Below, in pieces: positions 54,327-62,291 of a stretch of DNA of 64,000 bases. Numbering within the stretch: position 1 is the stretch's first letter; the number at the start of each line of letters is the position of its first letter. This DNA is from Marinobacter sp. HL-58 (lineage in GTDB: Bacteria > Pseudomonadota > Gammaproteobacteria > Pseudomonadales > Oleiphilaceae), in assembly GCF_001314605.1 (NCBI RefSeq), contig NZ_LIHP01000016.1:434001-498000 (forward strand). Direction: 5' to 3'. The translations under genes and the position numbers were made by a program. The notes below the pieces were generated by a model, which was given only the letters and a program-made list of their open reading frames with translations, was not told the origin of the DNA and did no database searches.

Positions 54327-55711
54327 AGGTATTCACGCAGCAGGTCCTCGCCGTTGAACTCGGCGTTGAGTACAGCAATAAAGGTGTACACACCGATCAA
54401 CTTGCGGTTGAGAAAGACAAATTCCTTCGGCGGCACCTTGAAGTAACGGCTGATGGCAGACTTCGCCGCCTGGCGGGCAACCCGGGATGGCAGATCGCTC
54501 TGTTTCCAGCGGTACTGCCCCTTGTCGTTGATGGCATACTCCGGCCATGCACTCCGGTCCCCCGATAGAGGCTCGAGCACGGACATACAGACCGAACCGA
54601 ACTTTTCCAACACATCCGTTGGCCATTCCCGGCTCATGAAGCGGAGCTTCACGCCACCATCAATGACCGCCTCAAGGTCTCCCTCGTAGGAGGCCCGGAT
54701 CATCTGGATAACCGGATCAAGAAACGTTGCCGAATAGGCCTGCACCGCACCAAAGTCCAGCAACACGATCTGATCATGCTCGTTGTCGGCGCCACTTTCA
54801 CCGGCAATACGGATGCGATAGTTGCCGAAGTTCGGATCCGTCTGGATTTCTCCCCAGACAAACAGCTCCCTGAAAAACAGTTCCAGCGCAGCGCGGCCCA
54901 GCTCACTACGGCGTTCCAGGGGCAACTCCCTGACCGCCACTGAACTCACGGAATGCCCGCGTTCGTAGGTAGAGGCAATCACATGGGCCGTGCAATATTC
55001 TTCCAGGACGCGGGGCACCACAAAACGGGGATCACCCGACAACATCTGCCGGAATTTCTCCGTGGTGGTGGCCTCAAGGCGATAGTCCACTTCCCGGTGC
55101 ATCATGTCCCGCACTTCTTCCAGCCAGTCGTTGAACTCCGGGCCAAAAGAAACCAGCCGCGCAACCCTGAGCAATTGGGCAACCGAATTCAGGTCACTGT
55201 CGACTGCCTCGTCGACACCCGGATACTGGACCTTCAGCACCAGCTCCAGCCCGTCACTTCGCCGCCGTGCCCGATGAACCTGCCCCAGGGAAGCGGCACC
55301 GATCGGATCGGGGTCCACCTCCAGTTCTGCCAGCCGCCGGGTACCCAGCTCGTCTTTCAGCACCCTCTCAATGGACGGCCATTCCAGCCAGGTGGTCTGG
55401 TCCTCGAGGGTGTGCAGCGCTTCGGTCACTTCTTCCGGCAGGAAGTGCTCGCCATACAGGGCCATCACCTGTCCGATTTTGACCACGCTACCTTTGAGCT
55501 TGCCAAGTTCGTCCACCAGGAATTCAGCCTGGCTGGACAGCATGGCGCGATGCCTGGCATCCCGCTTGTCCTTGCTGCCAAACCAGTTGGTGGCCATGTG
55601 GGAAGCCATCCGCGTACCGGCAAAGAGTCCGGCCCTTGTAAGGGAGAGCCGGCGCTCGAAGCTTCCGGTCTTTATACGTGCGACGGAGGTGCTTTTGGGT
55701 CTGGATGCCAT
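54269..55711 (-). CDS. ABC1/AarF-family atypical kinase
   Basis: This 480-residue protein has the UbiB/ABC1 kinase hallmarks: 'KLKGSVVKIGQVM' (KxGQ, about 72-83), the Ala-rich loop 'PIGAASLGQVHRA' in place of the Gly-rich loop, 'LVLKVQYPG' with the ATP-binding Lys, 'QTDPNFGN' and 'VLLDFGAVQ'. It lacks the C-terminal membrane anchors of UbiB, so it is probably a different paralogue. ATG 55711 follows a TTG. A TATAAT -10 lies at 55762-55767. Substrate unknown; quinone or lipid metabolism is the family theme. Confidence 0.88.
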   Translation of the reverse strand: MASRPKSTSVARIKTGSFERRLSLTRAGLFAGTRMASHMATNWFGSKDKRDARHRAMLSSQAEFLVDELGKLKGSVVKIGQVMALYGEHFLPEEVTEALHTLEDQTTWLEWPSIERVLKDELGTRRLAELEVDPDPIGAASLGQVHRARRRSDGLELVLKVQYPGVDEAVDSDLNSVAQLLRVARLVSFGPEFNDWLEEVRDMMHREVDYRLEATTTEKFRQMLSGDPRFVVPRVLEEYCTAHVIASTYERGHSVSSVAVRELPLERRSELGRAALELFFRELFVWGEIQTDPNFGNYRIRIAGESGADNEHDQIVLLDFGAVQAYSATFLDPVIQMIRASYEGDLEAVIDGGVKLRFMSREWPTDVLEKFGSVCMSVLEPLSGDRSAWPEYAINDKGQYRWKQSDLPSRVARQAAKSAISRYFKVPPKEFVFLNRKLIGVYTFIAVLNAEFNGEDLLREYLYGDPGAPDASSTSQITKA

Positions 55712-55761
55712 CAAAAACCTGCCCGGTTCAGTAATTGTCAGCGTTATCGGCCTTTATACGC

Positions 55762-55767
55762 ATTATA
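55762..55767 (-). promoter_or_regulatory. Possible -10 box for the ABC1 kinase gene
   Basis: TATAAT on the minus strand, 50 bases before the kinase ATG. The expected -35 region (AGGTTT-like) is weak. Confidence 0.35.
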
Positions 55768-55970
55768 CGGATACCTCCTCACTCAAACCTAACCCACGCG
55801 CCGTCAAAACCGTGACGTTGAGGCCAATGCAAACGCTTTCCCTCATGTTTACTCATGAAAAGGGCTAGCGGTTTACGTTTTTACACAGATCCTTTGATTA
55901 AAGGCGTTTAGTATGGAAACGCGGACTGCAGACGTACCGCTGATGACCAAAACAACAACAGATCCCTGAA

Positions 55971-57044
55971 ATGACACAAGCTACCAGCAGAACACCGGAC
56001 ACCGAACTGTCGCAGTTCCGGGTAAAAGGTGAAATCCCTGTTCCCATGCTGATCGGGCGCCTCACACTGGCGGCCATACCAATCCTTTTGCTATTTACGT
56101 GGCGCTCTCTGGAACGCGGGCTCACCGGGTCTGCCGCGATCCTGGTCATTTTCGCGGTGCTGCTCAGCCTGAACGGTATTGCCTATCTTGCCAGCCATAA
56201 CAGCACGCTACAGCGTCGCGGATTCATTACGATTATTACGGTGCTGTTTACCTACCTGGCTGTCAATGCGGTAGAAGATGGCTCCGCCATTATCTGGCTG
56301 TTTGCCTACCCGCCCATCATCTTCTACATCAGCGAGGCGAGAGTGGGCGTGATCGCCTGTGCCGGCGGGCTGGCCGCGGTAGCGGCTCTGTTCAGCCCGC
56401 TGGGTGACATGGTGTTCGATTCTCCCTACAGTACCAGTTTCCGGCTGACCATGCTGGCGGTGCTCGGCTTTGAAATGTCCACCTGCTATGTCCTGGATCA
56501 GAGCCGGCGGCGCAGCAAACTTGGATTGCTCAAACTGGCCGCCGAGTTCGAGTATGCCGCCAAACACGATGCACTGACAGGGCTGGCCAACAGGCGCGAG
56601 GCCCATGAGCAGCTGGAGGCGGAATATCAGCGCTATCTTCGTAACCGGCGCCCGTTTTCAGTCCTGCTGATGGACATTGATCTGTTCAAGTCTGTTAACG
56701 ACTCCTATGGCCATCATGTCGGCGATCAGGCCATCATCATGGTCGCGCGCACACTACAGGAACAAAGCAGGAAAGTGGACACCCTGTCTCGCTGGGGTGG
56801 TGAGGAATACCTGGTACTTTTACCTGAAACCGACACATCTGATGCCGTCCAGACTGCCAACAGGATACGCCAGAAAATTGCCTCGACACCGGTGAATGCC
56901 GATGGCCACAGCATCAACACCACCATCAGCATCGGCGTTGCGACAATCGAGGGGTCGGAGTCTGTTGACCGTTTGCTGCAGCGGGCGGACGAGGCCCTCT
57001 ACCGTGCGAAATCCGGAGGTCGCAACCAGGTGTGTGAGTACTAG
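55971..57044 (+). CDS. Membrane-bound diguanylate cyclase
   Basis: This 357-residue protein has about six membrane helices in its first 175 residues and a GGDEF domain after '[18 protein letters not shown]'. The active site is GGEEY ('[16 protein letters not shown]') and the inhibitory RxxD site is present five residues before it ('RKVD'), so feedback by c-di-GMP is expected. '[14 protein letters not shown]' and '[14 protein letters not shown]' complete the fold. Its TAG stop overlaps the stop of lipB on the other strand in the palindrome CTAG. Confidence 0.9.
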   Translation: MTQATSRTPDTELSQFRVKGEIPVPMLIGRLTLAAIPILLLFTWRSLERGLTGSAAILVIFAVLLSLNGIAYLASHNSTLQRRGFITIITVLFTYLAVNAVEDGSAIIWLFAYPPIIFYISEARVGVIACAGGLAAVAALFSPLGDMVFDSPYSTSFRLTMLAVLGFEMSTCYVLDQSRRRSKLGLLKLAAEFEYAAKHDALTGLANRREAHEQLEAEYQRYLRNRRPFSVLLMDIDLFKSVNDSYGHHVGDQAIIMVARTLQEQSRKVDTLSRWGGEEYLVLLPETDTSDAVQTANRIRQKIASTPVNADGHSINTTISIGVATIEGSESVDRLLQRADEALYRAKSGGRNQVCEY

Positions 57045-57673
57045 GAAACTCTGCGAACAGTGTCGTGGCCCAGACTGGCGGCAAGTTCTCCGGACAGAAC
57101 GCGGGTCACCTCGCCGATGCCTGTCCCGGGAGCGAAGTCACTGACCTGGCACATGCGCATGCCGGCGTAGCCACAGGGATTGATGCGATGAAACGGCTCC
57201 ATATCCATTGCCACATTCAGCGCCAGACCATGAAAAGAGCAGCCGCGCTTCACTCGCAGGCCGAGAGACGCGATTTTCGCGTCATCAACATACACACCCG
57301 GCGCATCCGGCCGTGGTGCGGCATTTATTCCGAACTCCGCCAGGGTCTGAACAATGGATTTCTCAATCACATCCACCAGCGTTCGTACTCCAAGCCGATG
57401 CCGGGTCAGGTCGATCATCAGATAGACCACCAGTTGCCCGGGGCCGTGGTAAGTAACCTGGCCGCCCCGGTCAACCTGTATGACCGGAATATCACCCGGA
57501 GCAAGAATGTGTTCGGCCTTTCCTGCCTGCCCCTGGGTGTACACCCGTGGATGCTCCAGCAACCAGATTTCATCGGGAGTTGAAGCATCTCTTCCGGCGG
57601 TGAACGCCTTCATCGCCTCCCAGGTTTCCAGGTATGGCTGCTCGCCGAGCGTACGAACAATCAATTCGTCCAT
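57041..57673 (-). CDS. lipB: Octanoyltransferase LipB
   Basis: This 210-residue enzyme moves octanoyl groups from ACP to lipoyl domains, the step before LipA. '[23 protein letters not shown]' binds the acyl group; the catalytic pair is Lys in '[16 protein letters not shown]' and Cys in '[13 protein letters not shown]'. ATG 57673 lies four bases after the ybeD stop. It ends the dacA-ybeD-lipB run. lipA is 31 kb away in this window. Confidence 0.95.
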   Translation of the reverse strand: MDELIVRTLGEQPYLETWEAMKAFTAGRDASTPDEIWLLEHPRVYTQGQAGKAEHILAPGDIPVIQVDRGGQVTYHGPGQLVVYLMIDLTRHRLGVRTLVDVIEKSIVQTLAEFGINAAPRPDAPGVYVDDAKIASLGLRVKRGCSFHGLALNVAMDMEPFHRINPCGYAGMRMCQVSDFAPGTGIGEVTRVLSGELAASLGHDTVRRVS

Positions 57674-57677
57674 CAGT

Positions 57678-57947
57678 TCACAACACCATGTGCACCCGGC
57701 CACTGTCTTTGAGCTCTTCGAACAGTGCCTTGAGCTGCGGCTCGCCAGTGGCAACAATGGTCAGGTTCACTGAAGAGAAACGGCCCCCCCTGCTCTCCCT
57801 GACAAAGACATCTTTCTCGGAAATTCCGGGCGCGTGCTGTTCCACAACGGCCACCACAAACTCAACGAAATCGGGAGCGGAGTCCCCGATCACCTTGATG
57901 GTGTAGTCACAGGGAAACTCGATTTTGGGTGCCTTTGGCTCACTCAT
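57678..57947 (-). CDS. ybeD: YbeD/DUF493 family protein
   Basis: This 89-residue protein has '[32 protein letters not shown]' and '[30 protein letters not shown]', the DUF493 pattern with an ACT-like fold. It may bind a small ligand or act as a regulator, but its function is not established. ATG 57947 has GGGAGA eight bases upstream. The position between dacA and lipB is conserved in gammaproteobacteria. Confidence 0.9.
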   Translation of the reverse strand: MSEPKAPKIEFPCDYTIKVIGDSAPDFVEFVVAVVEQHAPGISEKDVFVRESRGGRFSSVNLTIVATGEPQLKALFEELKDSGRVHMVL

Positions 57948-57966
57948 CGCAGAATTCTCCCGGCCG

Positions 57967-59133
57967 TTACTCAAATAACTGCATGAAGAACAGCTTGATG
58001 GCGTCCCAGATGCGCTTGAACAATCCTCCTTCTGGCACATCACTGAGGGCAAGCACCGGCAGATCAACCACCACGTCATCGTCCAGCTTCACGGTTACCT
58101 GTCCCAGTTCATCTCCTTTGGCCACCGGTGCCTTGATTACCGAGTCCAGCTCCACGGTGGAGTCCAGAGAGTCGCGGGAGCCTCTCGGAATGGTGACGTG
58201 AACGTCCTCCATAAGGCCAACGGAGAGCTTGTCGCTCTCACCACCCCAGATCCTTGCCTCCAGCAACTCCTGGCCGTCGCGGAAAAGGCGTTCTGTCTGG
58301 TAGTAACGGAAGCCGTAGTTCAGCATTTTCTGAACTTCCTGGGCACGGGCAGCCGAACTGTCGGTACCCATTACCACGGCGATCATGCGGGTATCATTAC
58401 GCTTGGCCGATGCTACCAGGCAGTAGCCCGCTTCTTCAGTGTGGCCTGTTTTCAGGCCGTCAACGCTGTTGTCGCGCCACAGCAGGCTGTTTCGGTTTGG
58501 CTGTCGTATGTTATTGAAAGTGAAATGTTTCTCCGCATACAACGGATAGTTTTCCGGGTAATCGTTGATGATGGCCTTGGCCAGCAGTGCCAGGTCGTAC
58601 GCGGTCGAAAAGTTATCGGGTGATGGCAGGCCGGTGGCATTGGCAAAACTGGTATCGTCCATGCCCAGGATTTCCGCCTGCTGGTTCATGATATCGACGA
58701 AGGCGTCCTCGCTGCCGGCAACGAACTCGGCCAGGGCAACAGACGCGTCGTTACCCGACTGGATAATGATTCCCTTCAGCAGGTCCTCCACGGATACCTG
58801 GGTGCCTTCCTGCACGAACGTGCGCGACCCTTCAGTGCGCCATGCGTCTTCGCTGATGGGAACCATGTCCGACATGGATATCCGGCCCTCATCCAGCTCA
58901 CGCTCGACGATATAGGCTGTCATCATCTTGGTCAGGCTTGCCGGAGGCAGGCGCTCATTACTGTTTGACTCCATGATGATGCGCCCGGAAAGCGGGTCCA
59001 TCAGAATGTAGGAGCTCGCTGCTATCTGGGGCGGCGAGGGAATCAGCACAGACTGCGCCATGACCGGCGTTGCCACCGTCAGGGCGAGAAGGATAACAGC
59101 GGTAAAGGCGCGTAACAGGTTGTTTATTGCCAT
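57967..59133 (-). CDS. dacA: D-alanyl-D-alanine carboxypeptidase (PBP5/6 type)
   Basis: This 388-residue enzyme trims the terminal D-Ala from peptidoglycan stem peptides. The signal peptide ends 'ATPVMA' before Gln27. The active-site set is SLTK (66-69), SGN (126-128) and KTG (228-230). A beta-rich C-terminal domain and an amphipathic end, 'FKRIWDAIKLFFMQLFE', anchor it to the inner membrane. ATG 59133 is preferred to an upstream TTG. It follows rlpA by 31 bases. Confidence 0.94.
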   Translation of the reverse strand: MAINNLLRAFTAVILLALTVATPVMAQSVLIPSPPQIAASSYILMDPLSGRIIMESNSNERLPPASLTKMMTAYIVERELDEGRISMSDMVPISEDAWRTEGSRTFVQEGTQVSVEDLLKGIIIQSGNDASVALAEFVAGSEDAFVDIMNQQAEILGMDDTSFANATGLPSPDNFSTAYDLALLAKAIINDYPENYPLYAEKHFTFNNIRQPNRNSLLWRDNSVDGLKTGHTEEAGYCLVASAKRNDTRMIAVVMGTDSSAARAQEVQKMLNYGFRYYQTERLFRDGQELLEARIWGGESDKLSVGLMEDVHVTIPRGSRDSLDSTVELDSVIKAPVAKGDELGQVTVKLDDDVVVDLPVLALSDVPEGGLFKRIWDAIKLFFMQLFE

Positions 59134-59164
59134 GGGTCCATTCGATATCAAGTAGGTGACTGGT

Positions 59165-60037
59165 TCAATGTGTGTCGGTCAGCAATATTGACTGGCCGAA
59201 TCCTTTGTTTTCAAGCAGGTTCTGGGCTCTCAGCGCTTCATCTTCATCACTGAACGGCCCGACCTGAACTCGGTGGAAGCGACCGGAAGCGGTTTCCACT
59301 TCCCTCACTCTCATGGGATCCTCAATACTCTGCCGAGCCCGCTTCAGTAACACTTCCGCCGGGCTGCGCTGGCTGAACGAGCCCAACTGGACAAACAAAG
59401 CCTTGCTGCCCTTCGCGGATTCAGCCAGGCGTTCTGCCGGAACCGTTGCCTTGCCGTCGGGAAACGGTTTGCCTGCCAGAGTCATCGAGCCATCCTGTTT
59501 GACGGTTATAGCGGCAACTTCCACCCTCGCGGTGCCCTTACCCTGGTAGCCGAGCTTCTTGGCGGCTGCATAGGACAGGTCGATCAGGCGATCACCGTGG
59601 AAAGGGCCGCGGTCATTCACCCTGACGATCACGGAACGTCCGTTATCAAGGTTGGTTACGCGGGCATACCCCGGAATCCTGAGACTTTTATGGGCCGCCG
59701 ACATCTCATACATGTCAAAAACCTCTCCATTGGAGGTTTTATGCCCGTGAAACTTTTCCCCGTACCAACTGGCAACGCCCCGCTGGACATAACCGTCGTT
59801 ACTGCTCCGGACAGTGTACTCCTTGCCCCAGACCTTATAGGGCGACTTGTTACCGGCGTTCCTGGGTTCCTCATACTCTGGCTTGGCGTCTTCGAGCCCG
59901 GACACATCAAAATTGCCGGGCGGTGCCTTGTCCTGGGACATGGTGTACCTGGAGGAGTGGTCCGGTTCCGGCGATGAAGCGCATCCTGCCAGAACCAGTG
60001 CGCCTATTACGACCGACAGGAAATGACGTATCCTCAC
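59165..60037 (-). CDS. rlpA: Septal/periplasmic lipoprotein RlpA
   Basis: This 290-residue lipoprotein (signal 'VVIGALVLAGCASS') has a double-psi beta-barrel, 'GVASWYGEKFHGHKTSNGEVFDM' and 'VRVNDRGPFHGDRLIDLSYAAAKKLG', with the catalytic Asp of lytic RlpA enzymes. A C-terminal SPOR domain ('LFVQLGSFSQRSPAEVLLKRA') binds denuded glycan at division sites. In Pseudomonas RlpA is a lytic transglycosylase. Its start overlaps the mltB stop by four bases. Confidence 0.92.
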   Translation of the reverse strand: MRIRHFLSVVIGALVLAGCASSPEPDHSSRYTMSQDKAPPGNFDVSGLEDAKPEYEEPRNAGNKSPYKVWGKEYTVRSSNDGYVQRGVASWYGEKFHGHKTSNGEVFDMYEMSAAHKSLRIPGYARVTNLDNGRSVIVRVNDRGPFHGDRLIDLSYAAAKKLGYQGKGTARVEVAAITVKQDGSMTLAGKPFPDGKATVPAERLAESAKGSKALFVQLGSFSQRSPAEVLLKRARQSIEDPMRVREVETASGRFHRVQVGPFSDEDEALRAQNLLENKGFGQSILLTDTH

Positions 60038-61059
60038 GTGTTGCTACCTACCCCGTTTTGTTGTTCTGACTGACCGGCCTTTTCGCCCAGTGCATTGGCC
60101 AGCTGGAATACCGCCATGGCGTAAAGATGACTGTGATTGTAGCGGGTTATCACATAAAAGTTATGATATGTGAGCCAAAGCTCCGGCCCGCCTGCACCGG
60201 CAAGACGGACTGCCCTGGCTTTGGCATCATCGTCCATGCCTTCGTCCGGGGCCAGCCCGGCTTGCCGGTAATCATTGACTGTCAGGCCTGGCTTCAGTTC
60301 CCGGGTCAGCAGTGGCGAGTCTTCCGGCAGCACGTTCCGTACCTGTTCCGCAACGGGTTCCCCCGGTTGCCAGTGGTGGGCGCGGAAGTAATTGGCCACA
60401 CTGCCGATAGCATCCACCGGATTGTTGAGAATGTCGGCGACGCCATCATCATCAAAATCGACGGCATAATGCCGGTAGCTGCTGGAAATGAACTGACCAT
60501 ACCCCATTGCGCCCGCATAGGAGCCAATAAGCTCTTCAGGGTCAAAGCCCTGCTCGCGGGTCATCAGCAGATACTGCGCCAGCTCACTGCGGAAAAAACG
60601 GCTCCGCGGGGGATAGTCGAACGCCAGCGTTGCCAGCGCGTCCAGAACCCTGTGCTTGCCCTTGTACCGGCCATACCAGGTTTCCACGCCGATGATCGCG
60701 GCGATAACCTCTGCCGGCACCCCGTACTCGGCCTCTGCCCGCTCGAATGCTTCCCGGTACTGCTGGAGGAATTCGACACCCTGCTCGATTCTTTCCTGCC
60801 GCATGAAGATCTCGCGGTACTGGTGCCACTCCAGCGTTTTCTCTGCCGGCCGGCTGATAGCATCCAGAATCGACTCCTTGCGCTCGGCTTCGGCCAGCAG
60901 CGATTCGACCCGACTGGCCTCAAAACCAAATTGCTCTACCATGTCCTGAATAAAGGCCTGGCCCTCGGAGGTTTCGTGATACTGGGCCATTGCCAGTGAC
61001 GGCAACAGAAAAAGAGCGGCTGCCAGCCCATGACGCACCCTGTTAATGACTGATTTCAT
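60034..61059 (-). CDS. mltB: Lytic murein transglycosylase B
   Basis: This 341-residue enzyme cleaves peptidoglycan glycan chains. A signal peptide ends 'LPSLAMA' before Gln; there is no lipobox Cys, so unlike E. coli MltB it appears soluble in the periplasm. The catalytic Glu126 is in 'AAIIGVETWYGRYKGKHRVLDALATLAFDYP', and 'GAMGYGQFISSSYRHYAVDFDDDG' is the family core. ATG 61059 has GGGA seven bases upstream. The larger open frame upstream is an artefact. Confidence 0.93.
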   Translation of the reverse strand: MKSVINRVRHGLAAALFLLPSLAMAQYHETSEGQAFIQDMVEQFGFEASRVESLLAEAERKESILDAISRPAEKTLEWHQYREIFMRQERIEQGVEFLQQYREAFERAEAEYGVPAEVIAAIIGVETWYGRYKGKHRVLDALATLAFDYPPRSRFFRSELAQYLLMTREQGFDPEELIGSYAGAMGYGQFISSSYRHYAVDFDDDGVADILNNPVDAIGSVANYFRAHHWQPGEPVAEQVRNVLPEDSPLLTRELKPGLTVNDYRQAGLAPDEGMDDDAKARAVRLAGAGGPELWLTYHNFYVITRYNHSHLYAMAVFQLANALGEKAGQSEQQNGVGSNT

Positions 61060-61148
61060 CTGTATCCCTGAGAGGCTGAGGCCGCCAAGATTACCATGGC
61101 GGCCAGGCTGGCAACCATTACCCGCTGTCCATACTGGCGCGGCTGCCC

Positions 61149-62291
61149 TCATGCAGTAATCATCCGTCTGTGAGTCTGTATGGACATAAGCACCCCAAAG
61201 GCAGCCATCAGCGTGACGCTGGAGGTGCCGCCAAAGCTGACGAGGGGTAGGGGAACCCCCACTACCGGAAGCAACCCGCTGACCATCCCCACATTGACAA
61301 ATACGTAGAGGAAGAAAGTCATCGTCAGCGCTCCCGCCAGCAGACGGCTGAACGAGTCCTGAGCCGTGGCGGCGATATACAGACAGCGCAGGATAATCAG
61401 CAGGTAAAGCACAAGCAACGCAAGCACACCGATAAAACCGAATTCCTCGGCAAGCACAGCGACAATAAAATCGGTATGGCTTTCCGGCAAAAACTCCAGG
61501 TGGGACTGGGTTCCCTGAAGCCAGCCCTTGCCATCCATGCCACCGGACCCGATAGCAGTCTTGGATTGCATGATGTTCCAACCCGCACCCAGTGGATCAC
61601 TCTGCGGGTCGAGCAGGGTTAATACCCGCTGCTTCTGGTATTCGCGCATCCCAAAAAACCACATCAGTGGCGCTGTTACCGACACCATGGCGAAAAAAGC
61701 CCCGATCAGGCGCCAGCTTATGCCGGCAAAAAATACCGCGAAAACCCCCGCGGCCCCGACCAACAAAGAGGTTCCAAGATCAGGCTGGAGGATAATCAAC
61801 ACCATGGGCACCAGGGCGACCAGAAGCGCTACTCCGAGGTGCCGTAGTCGGGGGGGCAGGTAATGGCGCGACAGATACCAGGCAACCATCATGGGGACCA
61901 CCAGTTTCATCAGCTCTGAGGGCTGAAACCGCGGCAACCCCGGAATGGCCAGCCAACGCTGGGCACCCTTGGCGCCCACCCCCACAAGCAGTACAGCGAT
62001 CAGGCCAGCGAGACCGAGCGCATACAACCAGGGCGCCCAGCGCCGGAATACAGCAGGGTCAAACTGGGCAAAGACCAGCATGACAGCCAGGGCAATACCC
62101 ATACGGATCCCCTGGGCCTTTACCACCGCCATGTTCTGGTCTGCACCGCTGTACAACACCACCAGACCTCCGGCAATCAGTATCAGCAGCAACAGCATCA
62201 GCAACGGATCGATATGCAGCGCAGACCAGATGCCCCTGGAGCGGGATAAGGGATGCGTTGCAGAGTGGTTGAATATGCCGCCGGCCGCCAT
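61149..62291 (-). CDS. rodA: Rod-shape SEDS glycosyltransferase RodA
   Basis: This 380-residue membrane protein has about ten helices and polymerises glycan strands for side-wall growth with PBP2. Family motifs include 'FQPSELMKLVVPMMVAWYLSR', 'LQPDLGTSLLVGAAGVF' and 'TIGSGG'-like 'KTAIGSGGMDGKGWLQGTQSHLEFLPESHTDFI'. ATG 62291 overlaps the mrdA stop by one base (TGATG), so it is translated together with its partner. Confidence 0.96.
   Translation of the reverse strand: MAAGGIFNHSATHPLSRSRGIWSALHIDPLLMLLLLILIAGGLVVLYSGADQNMAVVKAQGIRMGIALAVMLVFAQFDPAVFRRWAPWLYALGLAGLIAVLLVGVGAKGAQRWLAIPGLPRFQPSELMKLVVPMMVAWYLSRHYLPPRLRHLGVALLVALVPMVLIILQPDLGTSLLVGAAGVFAVFFAGISWRLIGAFFAMVSVTAPLMWFFGMREYQKQRVLTLLDPQSDPLGAGWNIMQSKTAIGSGGMDGKGWLQGTQSHLEFLPESHTDFIVAVLAEEFGFIGVLALLVLYLLIILRCLYIAATAQDSFSRLLAGALTMTFFLYVFVNVGMVSGLLPVVGVPLPLVSFGGTSSVTLMAAFGVLMSIQTHRRMITA

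Noticed and set aside
57041-57044. Shared CTAG stop palindrome of the cyclase gene and lipB
   Set aside because: A four-base convergent overlap of TAG stops is neat but common by chance.
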